From Anaerolineaceae bacterium (GTDB taxonomy: Bacteria; Chloroflexota; Anaerolineae; Aggregatilineales; Phototrophicaceae), in the NCBI GenBank assembly GCA_020634115.1, contig JACKCH010000010.1, positions 1-64,000 of the forward strand: 64,000 nucleotides of DNA. Reading direction: 5' to 3'. Every line of letters starts with the position of its first letter. The stretch's first letter is position 1. Of this stretch, positions 18,772 to 26,959 are shown in pieces. The position numbers and the translations under genes were made by a program. The notes under the pieces were generated by a model that ran no database searches, had not been told where the DNA came from, and saw nothing but the letters and a program-made list of their open reading frames with translations.

Positions 18772-18976
18772 CATAACAGGCTAGTCTAGTACACGTTCCG
18801 CCTTGCATCCACTCCAGAAAAACCCGTGCTGTACTCATCTGCTTCTTAGCTGGTTTCTTTGGATTCTGACCGGGATTGTATGCTATACTGGCAACGTTTT
18901 GGCAATCATATCTCATGAACCAATCTGTGTGATACACACCATTGCGATGAGATATTGAGTATGATGGAGCAATCTT

Positions 18977-19660
18977 TTGCTGCTGTTCGGTAATCTCACT
19001 CCCCAGATGGCGGTCGCAACAATCCTGGCCGTCCTGATCGGCATGACCGTCCATGAATTCGCACATAACTACGTGGGCTACCTGATGGGCGACCCCACCC
19101 CTAAACTGCAAGGCCGCCTGACGCTTGACCCGCGCGTCCACATTAACCCGGTGGGGTTTCTGATGTTTGTCCTGATTGGCTTTGGTATCCTGGGGCAGGC
19201 GCCGATTAACCCGCAGCGGATGCGCGACCCGCGTTGGGGTTTCCTGGCGGCGGTGGCTGCCGGGCCGCTCTCCAACCTGCTGTTGGCGATTGTGTTCGCC
19301 ATCCCTATCCGCCTGATGAGTATCGCCCCGTTCACGTTATACAAAATCATCTTTGAGGGCAACACCAGCAGCCCGACGGATTTCCTCGTGATGCTCCTGG
19401 GGCAGCTTGTGTTCTGGAATGTGCTGCTCTTTATATTTAACCTGCTGCCGGTCTTCCCGATTGATGGTTGGCATATCGTCCTGGCGCTGCTGCCGCCTAG
19501 CCTGGCCTACGAATGGCAGCGCCACCGCCAGACGACCAATTACATTCTGTTGGGCCTCATCCTGCTGAGTTTCATTCAGATTCCGGGGTTGGATATTCTG
19601 GGCATGGTGATCTTCCGGCCTGTCTATTCTATTGTGCTGTCACTGCTGGGGATATTCTGA
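18977..19660 (+). CDS. Site-2-protease-like M50 membrane metallopeptidase
   Basis: 227 residues with about five to six membrane helices. The zinc motif HEFAH sits in an early helix (GMTVHEFAHNYVGYLMGD) and the third ligand motif is in LLPVFPIDGWHI, where Asp replaces the NPxPLDG form slightly. This is the short M50 (rhomboid-like site-2 protease) type seen widely in bacteria. Substrate unknown. The start appears to be TTG at 18977 with GGAG seven bases upstream. The downstream HD gene overlaps its stop codon. Confidence 0.88.
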   Translation: MLLFGNLTPQMAVATILAVLIGMTVHEFAHNYVGYLMGDPTPKLQGRLTLDPRVHINPVGFLMFVLIGFGILGQAPINPQRMRDPRWGFLAAVAAGPLSNLLLAIVFAIPIRLMSIAPFTLYKIIFEGNTSSPTDFLVMLLGQLVFWNVLLFIFNLLPVFPIDGWHIVLALLPPSLAYEWQRHRQTTNYILLGLILLSFIQIPGLDILGMVIFRPVYSIVLSLLGIF

Positions 19661-20184
19661 GTACGTCTGCCCGCCGTCGCATCCGGCAAGGGGTACGGGC
19701 GCTGCTGGCTTTTTCCCAACCGGCGGATGAAGCCCTTGCCCGCCAGTACCTTTCGCCGGAGCTGATGATCTTGTTCCTGGAAATGCTCCACAGTGAGCAG
19801 TTGCACAGCCTGAGCGTGCTGCGGGACGTGCTGGTGCAAGGCGATACGCCCGACGATCTGGCCGTCGCGGCGCTGTTGCATGACGTAGGTAAAAGCCGTT
19901 ACCCGTTGCGCGTCTGGCAGAAAACCTTCACGGTACTGGTGCGGGCGTTTGCGTTTCCCGTCTACGAACGCTGGAAATACGGCGACCCGGCCAACCTTAT
20001 CCAGCGCCCGTTTGTGGTGGCGGTGCAGCACCCGAATTGGAGCGCCGAACTGGTCGCCGCTGCCGGTGCTTCGGAACAGGCTATCTGGCTGATCGCCCAA
20101 CACCAGTCTGACCCCGCCGATTGGCCCGGCCACCCCTATTTGCCGCTGCTGCTCCGCTTACAGGCGGCGGATAACGCCAATTAG
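19657..20184 (+). CDS. HD-domain protein
   Basis: About 175 residues. LAVAALLHDVGKSRYPLRV carries the HD metal motif of the HD phosphohydrolase superfamily, with a later IAQHQSDP that may give another His. The substrate is unknown; nucleotides or cyclic nucleotides are typical. No ATG, GTG or TTG exists near the expected start. The frame most likely opens at CTG 19657 (or ATT 19654), overlapping the M50 stop as CTGA with GGGG just upstream, which points to translational coupling. The start is therefore uncertain. Confidence 0.75.
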   Translation: MSTSARRRIRQGVRALLAFSQPADEALARQYLSPELMILFLEMLHSEQLHSLSVLRDVLVQGDTPDDLAVAALLHDVGKSRYPLRVWQKTFTVLVRAFAFPVYERWKYGDPANLIQRPFVVAVQHPNWSAELVAAAGASEQAIWLIAQHQSDPADWPGHPYLPLLLRLQAADNAN

Positions 20185-20558
20185 GACGCTGTTCCGCCTG
20201 AGGTACGCACAAATCAACCTGACTTGCCCCAACTGAATACCTATGAACCTATCCGTAAAATCCCTTAAAATCCCTTTTGTGCTTTACCTCACCCCTTCCG
20301 AACCTTCGGTTCTCCTTCCCCTCTCCAATTTGGAGAGGGGAAAACGAGCGCAGCGAGTAGGGTGAGGTCGGTGAATTGAATTTACGGATAGATACTATAT
20401 CTATTGACTCGCCTGTTCCCCCGTTTGCCTCTACACTGGAATCAGGGCTGGCCGGGCGGTGTGGCTGTGTGTGCGGACACAGATTAACGCAACCGATGGG
20501 CTGTCCGACTGTATAGTAGATTCAGATACCCTCCAACCTGCTAAAGGTCTGTTCAACC
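20185..20558. other. Intergenic region with palindromic repeat
   Basis: About 370 bp between the HD gene and the sugar transferase gene. It contains the family A repeat at 20286-20368; no gene is seen. Confidence 0.6.
20286..20368. repeat. Dispersed palindromic repeat, family A, copy 2
   Basis: An inverted, almost identical copy of the element at 2315-2398 (about six differences over 84 bp). It includes the same CCCCTCTCCAA...TTGGAGAGGGG core, the GCGCAGCGAGTAGGGTGAGGT end and the GGTTCGG arm. Confidence 0.8.
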
Positions 20559-21983
20559 ATGCTTTTTTCACCATCACCGCAGCGGAAACGGCTACAACTC
20601 CGAATTTCTGAACGACGCTTACTGCTGATGGCCGGGGATGTGCTGGCGGTGATACTGGCCGTCCTGGTCTCACTGTTTATCTGGTCGGTAGTAGACCAGC
20701 GGGCTTCGTTTTCCTTCGCCTTCGTGTGGTATCGCAGCTACTGGTTCTTCGTACTGACCGGGATCTGGCTGCTGCTCGCCAGCGCCAATGATTTTTATGA
20801 CCTGAGCGTGGTCGTCCAGCGGAGCGCGATGCTGCAACGGCTGATCCTCATCACGATTCAGATGTTGGTGGTCTATCTGATGATCTTTTTTCTGTCGCCG
20901 CCCGCGTCGCTGCCGCGTTTATTCATCCTGTATTATGGCGTGGCATCCTTCATTCTCATCGGCACGATCCGATTGGTAAATCCAGCGTTGCTCGGTTGGG
21001 CGAGCGTCCGGCGGCGGGTGTTGATTGTCGGCACAGACTGGGCCGCCCTGTCCATCATCAGCGCGATTGGCCGTTACGCCCATCAGACGTATGATATTGT
21101 GGGGCTGGTGGGGGAAGCTGAGGAAGTGGGCGGGGCGATTGGCGATGTGCCGGTGTTGGGGGCGGGAGGAGACATCTTAACACTGGTGCGCGGCCATCAG
21201 GTGCGTGAACTGGTGGTAACTTCGACGCGCGAACTCAGCGGGACGCTGTTTCAGGGCGTGATGGATGCTTATGAACAGGGTGTGACCATCGTTCCCATGC
21301 CCCTACTGTATGAGCGTATCACCGGGCAGGTGCCAGTGGAGCATGTGAATAACAACTGGGCGGTGGTGCTGCCGATTGGCGGCGTGTCCATTTTTAACCC
21401 GTATCCCTTTCTGAAGCGCCTGATGGATATAGGCCTGGGCTTATTAGGGCTGCTGGCGTTTCTGCCCATTCTGCCAATTCTGACACTGGCAATCCGGCTG
21501 GATTCACCAGGGAGCATCTTTTACGGGCAGGAGCGAGTCGGGCTGAACGGGCGGATTTTCCGCATCTACAAGTTCCGCTCGATGCGGCAGGATGCCGAGG
21601 CTACGACTGGGGCAGTGTTCAGCCAGAAGGGTGATCCCCGCGTGACGCGCGTTGGGCTGTTCATGCGGAAAACCCGGTTGGACGAACTACCGCAGATTAT
21701 CAACATCCTGCGCGGCGATATGAGCGTTGTCGGCCCGCGCCCGGAACGCCCGGAACATGTCCAACGGCTGACGCAGAAAATCCCCTTCTACCGGACGCGG
21801 CTCGTTATCCGTCCGGGGCTGACGGGATGGGCGCAGGTGCGCTATAACTACGGCTCGAACGATGACGACGCGCTGGTGAAGCTGCAATACGACCTGTACT
21901 ACATCCGCCACCAATCGCTGACGCTTGACCTGAACATTATGGTGCGAACGGTGGGCAAGGTCATCAAGATGAGTGGGGTATAA
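20559..21983 (+). CDS. Polyprenyl-phosphate sugar-1-phosphate transferase (exopolysaccharide priming enzyme)
   Basis: 474 residues, the usual size of WbaP/WcaJ-type enzymes that load the first sugar phosphate on undecaprenyl phosphate. The N-terminal half has four to five membrane helices and a CoA-binding-like cytosolic domain (VLIVGTDWAALSIISAIG, residues 150-260). The C-terminal bacterial sugar transferase domain carries KRLMDIGLGLL, FYGQERVGLNGRIFRIYKFRSM, TRLDELPQIINILRGDMS and VGPRPERPEHV, all catalytic-core blocks. Other polysaccharide genes are absent nearby, so it stands alone. Confidence 0.93.
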   Translation: MLFSPSPQRKRLQLRISERRLLLMAGDVLAVILAVLVSLFIWSVVDQRASFSFAFVWYRSYWFFVLTGIWLLLASANDFYDLSVVVQRSAMLQRLILITIQMLVVYLMIFFLSPPASLPRLFILYYGVASFILIGTIRLVNPALLGWASVRRRVLIVGTDWAALSIISAIGRYAHQTYDIVGLVGEAEEVGGAIGDVPVLGAGGDILTLVRGHQVRELVVTSTRELSGTLFQGVMDAYEQGVTIVPMPLLYERITGQVPVEHVNNNWAVVLPIGGVSIFNPYPFLKRLMDIGLGLLGLLAFLPILPILTLAIRLDSPGSIFYGQERVGLNGRIFRIYKFRSMRQDAEATTGAVFSQKGDPRVTRVGLFMRKTRLDELPQIINILRGDMSVVGPRPERPEHVQRLTQKIPFYRTRLVIRPGLTGWAQVRYNYGSNDDDALVKLQYDLYYIRHQSLTLDLNIMVRTVGKVIKMSGV

Positions 21984-22129
21984 TTCTAATGAAATGTCCA
22001 ATATATTTATAGAGATCCGTATATCGCTATAAGATAGAGGTATAATTCTCCCTATAAAGGGAATGAATATTCTACGGGATTAGGGTAATAGTCCCTACCA
22101 GCGCGTCCATGCGGTAAATGGAATTCAGC

Positions 22130-22915
22130 ATGTCTAAACAAGAAAACAAACAACTAATTTTAGTCGTAGAGGACGATGATGTACTCAGACGAGGTATTGA
22201 AGATATCTTACACTTTGAAGGATATCGAACTGTTGGCGCGTCAGATGGCATAGAAGCCATAGATTTAGCTGTACGCGAAGCTCCCGATCTTATACTATTA
22301 GATATAATGATGCCTCGCATGAATGGCTATGAAGTAATTAAGCATGTGCGATCTCAATCAATTTTACAACATATTCCTATCGTAATTTTGTCAGCAAAAT
22401 CCGAAAAGTCGGATATCGCTATGGGTCTGGAGCTAGGTGCTGATGATTATATTGCCAAGCCATATGATCCTGTGGAACTTCTACTACGGATTGAGGTTCG
22501 ATTACACGGTCACGAAAGTCTCTATCGCTACAAAAATCAACTGGACAACCTAAAGCCCGTTTTTATCTCCTATAAACGCAGTGACTGGGGTGATTTTGTT
22601 AAACCCCTGGTCGCACGATTAGAAGATGAAGGGTTTCCATTTTGGGTGGATAAATCATCTATTGAAGGAAGTTATGACTGGCTCGACGAAATCAACAAGG
22701 CACTGAAATCTGCAGAACGTATGATTGTGTGTGTATCACCTGAATCGCTTGAATCACGCTACGTAAAAATGGAATATCGTTACGCATTTAACAACGGTAT
22801 TCGTTTATACCCCTTGATTTGTCGCCCTGCTGACCTGCCTGCAGAATTACAGGTGCTCCATTATTATAATTTCACCGAGTTGGATGCCCTTGTCGCCGCC
22901 CTCAAGAAACCCTAG
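22130..22915 (+). CDS. Response-regulator receiver domain fused to a TIR domain
   Basis: 261 residues. Residues 8-125 are a receiver: acidic VVEDDD, phospho-acceptor Asp58 in ILLDIMMPRMNG, Ser88 in ILSAK, and Lys110-Pro in AKPYDPVE. Residues 143-261 are a TIR domain: PVFISYKRSDWGDFV, FWVDKSSIEGSYDW, and SPESLESRYVKMEYRYAF with Glu215 at the catalytic position of NAD-cleaving TIRs. A receiver switch driving a TIR output is unusual. The gene is clearly AT-richer, with different codon choice from its neighbours, suggesting recent acquisition. The start is ATG 22130, or 22118 four codons earlier. It is followed on the same strand by a GTPase and its partner. Confidence 0.9.
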   Translation: MSKQENKQLILVVEDDDVLRRGIEDILHFEGYRTVGASDGIEAIDLAVREAPDLILLDIMMPRMNGYEVIKHVRSQSILQHIPIVILSAKSEKSDIAMGLELGADDYIAKPYDPVELLLRIEVRLHGHESLYRYKNQLDNLKPVFISYKRSDWGDFVKPLVARLEDEGFPFWVDKSSIEGSYDWLDEINKALKSAERMIVCVSPESLESRYVKMEYRYAFNNGIRLYPLICRPADLPAELQVLHYYNFTELDALVAALKKP

Positions 22916-23068
22916 CTTGTATTAACCTTGTTCCAAAAAAGACCCTGCATTTTTTGGAATGTCTGAAAAGGTATGGATGCAACTCTGCCTCGGTTTGTGC
23001 GTATACAACAACGAATCGACCATGAAGAATCAGGCGGATACTGTCTGACCCGCCAGGAGGCCACAGCC

Positions 23069-23767
23069 GTGACCAATATTTTCGATACCATTCTCACTGT
23101 CGTTGTCGGCACGGTGACCGGCGTGGGCAAGGCCGTCAGTACGGCGGTCAGCACACTCCAGGACTTTTTCCTGGTCAAGATTGGCGGCATGTCATTTGTC
23201 GTGCTGGGGGCGCGGCAGACCGGCAAAACCACCCTGATTGAGTGGCTGCGCCATAACATGCACACATTAGAGGGTTTCGAGCCTGACCCCACTGCTGCCG
23301 GAGGCGATATCGTGCCGGATTTCACCGCGAAAGTGGGTGACACCTACATGAAGCTCAAGCCGCACCGCGATGTAGGCGGGGAATACGCCATGTGGGAGGC
23401 CGACTGGATGGAACTGTTCCGCGCCGCCCAGCCACGCGGCATCCTGTTCCTGATGGATCACACCGACGCACATTTGCAGAAGGACGCGCTCAACTTCGTC
23501 CTGCAAATGATTGAGGATGAACCCGCCGCCGCTCGTAACCTGAAGGCCTTCTACATCCTGGTGAACAAGTCTGATCTGTGGACGGACGAGTACACACTGG
23601 ATGAGATTATGGGGAATTACCGCAACGAGCAGAAACGCATCAAGGGCCAGGCGGATAAAATGCATTATAAGTGGCATGTGGGCGAAGGCAGCCTGGAAAC
23701 CGGGCGCGGCGTGGCCGATGTCATGAATCGGTTCTTCAACGCCATCCGCCCCCGCCCGACGGAATAG
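23069..23767 (+). CDS. Small Ras-like GTPase
   Basis: 232 residues. P-loop GARQTGKT at 47-54, G3-type DVGG at 101-104, and G4 NKSD at 166-169 in ILVNKSDLW. Together these make a Rab/Arf/Rag-like TRAFAC GTPase. The N-terminus (IFDTILTVVVGTVTGVGKAVSTAV) is amphipathic or weakly hydrophobic and could dock to the membrane. The GTG start at 23069 is selected because a perfect AGGAGG lies eight bases upstream. The partner gene starts six bases after the stop. GTPases of this kind paired with GAP1-type proteins have been proposed as parts of bacterial conflict systems. Confidence 0.85.
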   Translation: MTNIFDTILTVVVGTVTGVGKAVSTAVSTLQDFFLVKIGGMSFVVLGARQTGKTTLIEWLRHNMHTLEGFEPDPTAAGGDIVPDFTAKVGDTYMKLKPHRDVGGEYAMWEADWMELFRAAQPRGILFLMDHTDAHLQKDALNFVLQMIEDEPAAARNLKAFYILVNKSDLWTDEYTLDEIMGNYRNEQKRIKGQADKMHYKWHVGEGSLETGRGVADVMNRFFNAIRPRPTE

Positions 23768-23773
23768 GCCATC

Positions 23774-24421
23774 ATGCGCCAACTGGTTCTGGAATACGTC
23801 TTTGAAGGTCACAAGCGTGGGTACAATTTCACATCCTCCACGCAGGGCTTCAGCGACGCCACCCTCAACCTCATCTGGCGGAGCGCCATGCCGCGCGGCC
23901 AGGGCTGGGGCGCGAACGGGACATATACCGGCGCAAAGTCGCTCAAATGCTTCTCTCTGGCCGATGGGCGTTTCGCCGCTTCGGATGTGATCGTTACCGA
24001 CCTGCGCGACGAGTCCGGACGTGGCGGCATCCGGCGGGCGGTGATAGATGTGCTGCCAGAATCAGCCTTCCAGGACTATCTCCGGGAACGTCTGGCGGCG
24101 TTCTCCCCGGTGGTACACGCGGCGATAGCCCACAAGCCGTCGTTGTGGCAGCGCAAGCAGATATTTGACCGCACCCTCCCCAAGATGGGCAAAGATGCCC
24201 AACTTGTATTCACCGCGCCCTATCAGACGCCGGACGGTTGGCAGACGGTTGAGGCACTTGTCCTTAAGCTGATCCTCGCGCCACTCTCTCCACTCAAACG
24301 GTGGGGGCGGGTCGTGCCGTTTACCACCCTGGCGCTCGATTACCGCGACGAGTCGGCAGTGGTTGTCCTCCCGACAGACCGCGCCGAACGACTCAACGGT
24401 GGGCTGGTAGTGAGTTTGTAA
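23774..24421 (+). CDS. GTPase-partner protein, GAP1-N-like
   Basis: 215 residues, no signal peptide. The N-terminal part (LVLEYVFEGHKRGYNFTSSTQGFSD, then DVIVTDLRDESGRGGIRRAVID) resembles the GAP1-N domains of GTPase-associated proteins, in which a Gly-His and Ser-Ser pattern recurs. No catalytic residue can be named. It lies directly after the GTPase gene, almost certainly in one operon. The assignment rests on pattern and context; only the operon link is firm. Confidence 0.6.
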   Translation: MRQLVLEYVFEGHKRGYNFTSSTQGFSDATLNLIWRSAMPRGQGWGANGTYTGAKSLKCFSLADGRFAASDVIVTDLRDESGRGGIRRAVIDVLPESAFQDYLRERLAAFSPVVHAAIAHKPSLWQRKQIFDRTLPKMGKDAQLVFTAPYQTPDGWQTVEALVLKLILAPLSPLKRWGRVVPFTTLALDYRDESAVVVLPTDRAERLNGGLVVSL

Positions 24422-24765
24422 CCCCCAAACGCAAGCACCATACTTCCTTCTGATCTCATTTCCCTCGATCTGCAACATGGGTGTGTCCTTATGATTTTGC
24501 CTATCAATATGTTACTAATTGTGTTGCATTTGCGAATCCACCCATTTCTTTTATACGATTTACTGATAGATAACCATAAGTGATTTTCATATCTTGAGAA
24601 TTACTGAGAATTGAATCTATGTTCATTATAGATAAATGACAGGTGTCACTGACAAACGTCATTTATACAAATTCCGCGCGGGCGCTATGATACTTATAAT
24701 TCATTCATCTTATCGAAAGAACCAGGATGAATAAGCTTTACTTTTACTCGAAAGGCCAAATACCG
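24422..24765. other. AT-rich intergenic region before the octaheme cytochrome
   Basis: About 340 bp, strikingly AT-rich against the flanking genes. It carries the two tandem palindromes and candidate promoter listed at 24637. No gene seen. Confidence 0.6.
24637..24700 (+). promoter_or_regulatory. Two tandem TGAC-N4-GTCA operators with promoter
   Basis: TGAC-aggt-GTCA (24637-24648) and TGAC-aaac-GTCA (24650-24661) are centred 13 bp apart. They fit CRP/FNR-family half-sites of the TTGAC-N4-GTCAA kind. Candidate -10 boxes TATGAT (24686) and TATAAT (24695) lie downstream. With the first, the proximal palindrome centres near -42, the usual activator position. The regulator is not in the window. 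Confidence 0.55.
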
Positions 24766-26286
24766 ATGAAATTGATCTCTGCTCTATTGATTGGCTTAGG
24801 CATCTCTCTGCTTGCTGCTGGCGTCGTGCTGGCTCAGGATGATGCCACAAATACCAGTTTTCTGCTTTCGACCACCGCTGACCACTCTAAGTTTGAGGTT
24901 TTACAAGGCCCATTCGCAACCGGGCCGGATGTCACCGCTGCCTGCCTGACCTGCCACACTGAAGCGGCGCAGCAGGTGATGGCAACCTCACACTGGACAT
25001 GGCTCAGTGAAGACCCGGAAACCGGGGAGATGCTCGGCAAACAGAATATCATCAATAACTACTGTGTTGCTATCGAATCGAACGAGCCGCGTTGCACCAG
25101 CTGCCACACGGGATACGGCTGGCGAGACGAAACCTTTGATTTCACGTCTGAGGTCAATGTGGATTGTGTTGTCTGTCATGACACCACCGGAACCTACAAG
25201 AAGCTCCCCACCGGCGCCGGCCACCCGGTCTACGAACCTACCGTCGTCAATGGTGTCACTTGGGAACCGCCTGATCTGACACTGATTGCGCAGAATGTCG
25301 GCCCGACCAGCCGCGAAACCTGTGGAGCGTGTCACTTTTACGGCGGCGGTGACGATGCCGTTAAACATGGTGATCTGGACTCCTCGTTGGTGAACCCGGA
25401 CTATTCGCTCGACGTTCATATGTCCCCCGATGGCGCGAATTTCACCTGTTCGACCTGTCACGCGGGCGAAGGCCATCAGATCGCTGGCTCGCGCTATGGG
25501 ATCACGGTGTTTGATGAGCATGGCATAGACTACCCCGGCCACGACGACGGCGATCCGGCCACCTGTGAATCCTGTCATGGGCTGACCCCGCACGACCCCG
25601 AAGCAAAGATTGATGGGCAAAAGGACGGCGGCCAGGACTTGAACGAACACGCCGAATTTATCGCCTGCCAGACCTGCCACATTCCCGAATATGCCCGCGC
25701 CCAGCCCACCAAGATGTTTTGGGATTGGTCTACCGCCGGACAGCGGAACGAGGACGGCAGCATTATTGTCACTGTGAATGAGGAAGGCGATATAGTTTAT
25801 GACTCCCGCAAAGGGTCATTTGTCTGGGAAGCCAATGTGATCCCCGAATATCTGTGGCTGACCGGCGACATGGACTTCGTGACTCTCGGTGAAGAGATAG
25901 ACCCCAGCGGCATGGTTTATATCAACGCACCGGAAATTGATAGCGATCATGGTCGGCTGTACCCGGTCAAGCGTTTTACCGGCCTCCAGCCCTATGACCC
26001 GGTGAACAATTTGCTGATTATTCCGCATCTGTACCCCTATGGGCCAGATGATATGACGGCGTTCTGGAAAGTATGGGACTTAGAGCTGGCTTTTGAGACG
26101 GGGATGGCGGATGCCGAACTGCCCTACAGTGGGGAATACGCCTACGTCGAAACCACGATGTACTGGCCGATCACCCATATGGTTGCCCCGGCCAGCGATG
26201 CCCTGAGCTGCCTCGCGTGCCACACCGATGAAAACAGCCGGATGGAATTTGTGGAAGACGTGCATGTGAAATCACTGGACGACTAA
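24766..26286 (+). CDS. Octaheme c-type cytochrome, tetrathionate reductase family
   Basis: 506 residues. A signal peptide (LLIGLGISLLAAGVVLAQ) sends it to the periplasm. Eight CxxCH haem sites are visible: CLTCH, CTSCH, CVVCH, CGACH, CSTCH, CESCH, CQTCH and CLACH. The blocks AAQQVMATSHWTW, NNYCVAIESNEPRCTSCH, CHFYGGGDDAVKHGDLD and CQTCHIPEYA match the OTR family. There the Lys of the VKHGDLD block is expected to be the distal ligand of the active-site haem. Characterised members reduce tetrathionate, nitrite or hydroxylamine in vitro. The physiological substrate here is unknown. The start at 24766 gives a clean signal peptide; an ATG 13 codons earlier also exists. Confidence 0.9.
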   Translation: MKLISALLIGLGISLLAAGVVLAQDDATNTSFLLSTTADHSKFEVLQGPFATGPDVTAACLTCHTEAAQQVMATSHWTWLSEDPETGEMLGKQNIINNYCVAIESNEPRCTSCHTGYGWRDETFDFTSEVNVDCVVCHDTTGTYKKLPTGAGHPVYEPTVVNGVTWEPPDLTLIAQNVGPTSRETCGACHFYGGGDDAVKHGDLDSSLVNPDYSLDVHMSPDGANFTCSTCHAGEGHQIAGSRYGITVFDEHGIDYPGHDDGDPATCESCHGLTPHDPEAKIDGQKDGGQDLNEHAEFIACQTCHIPEYARAQPTKMFWDWSTAGQRNEDGSIIVTVNEEGDIVYDSRKGSFVWEANVIPEYLWLTGDMDFVTLGEEIDPSGMVYINAPEIDSDHGRLYPVKRFTGLQPYDPVNNLLIIPHLYPYGPDDMTAFWKVWDLELAFETGMADAELPYSGEYAYVETTMYWPITHMVAPASDALSCLACHTDENSRMEFVEDVHVKSLDD

Positions 26287-26608
26287 CTAAGCCACAACCT
26301 TTCCAACAGAAAATACAAACCGCCCTGATTCGTGTGAGTCAGGGCGGCTATGATTCTGATTGAGGTGTAGAAATCTCCCTATCTCATACGAAACCACCAG
26401 AGTTAAGGCCAATCCTCACAACATATTTCCCTATTTTTTGTTGAATTGTACTAAAGAATTCGCTCTCCAAAAGTGGGACACTGTGGACATGGGTTTACCA
26501 CCTTATGGATATTAGACAGTGGGTACGAGAGGGCGTACCTGCTGTCTTATCTCCAAAGGGGTAAGCTGCAAAATCCCGTCCACTTATGAAAACAACAGGG
26601 AGCAAGCG
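26287..26608. other. Intergenic region
   Basis: About 320 bp with the hairpin at 26320 and otherwise nothing recognised; AT-rich around 26390-26470. Confidence 0.5.
26320..26347 (+). terminator. Hairpin after the octaheme cytochrome gene
   Basis: Perfect 9-bp stem CCGCCCTGA/TCAGGGCGG with a 10-base loop, 34 bases after the stop. No T-run, so an attenuating or mRNA-stabilising hairpin is also possible. Confidence 0.6.
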
Positions 26609-26869
26609 ATGAAATACCCATTCCACTACACCCACCCCGAAGCGCGTTATGCTACCCGCAAACGGCAGTCGGATGTCGCTTTTGTCGCCATGGCCGCCTA
26701 TCGCTACTACCTGGATACCGGCAATATTCCGCACAGTGCCGACGTATTGAATTTGGACGGGCATGTGATCCCCGATTTACACGTCATCTTCACGGAACTG
26801 GTTAAGCCCCAGACACAGGTAAATTTTGCGGCGCTATATGGTACCGGCGCAAGCGCGGCAGGCGACTAA
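26609..26869 (+). CDS. Small hypothetical protein
   Basis: 86 residues (MKYPFHYTHPEARYATRKRQ at the start), soluble, no known motif. The ATG at 26609 is chosen for the GGGAGC just upstream; the longer open frame to 26519 has no ribosome site. A strong terminator follows. Family not recognised. Confidence 0.6.
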   Translation: MKYPFHYTHPEARYATRKRQSDVAFVAMAAYRYYLDTGNIPHSADVLNLDGHVIPDLHVIFTELVKPQTQVNFAALYGTGASAAGD

Positions 26870-26899
26870 ATCCCACTTTCCTAAACACAGACGATTGAA

Positions 26900-26932
26900 C
26901 CACTGACGGCCCCGCCAGTGGTGTTTTGTTTT
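26900..26932 (+). terminator. Rho-independent terminator
   Basis: Stem CCACTGACGG/CCGCCAGTGG (one A.C mismatch) followed by TGTTTTGTTTTG, 30 bases after the small hypothetical gene. Confidence 0.85.
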
Positions 26933-26959
26933 GAGCTGGGTATGAGTCTATGCTGATTG

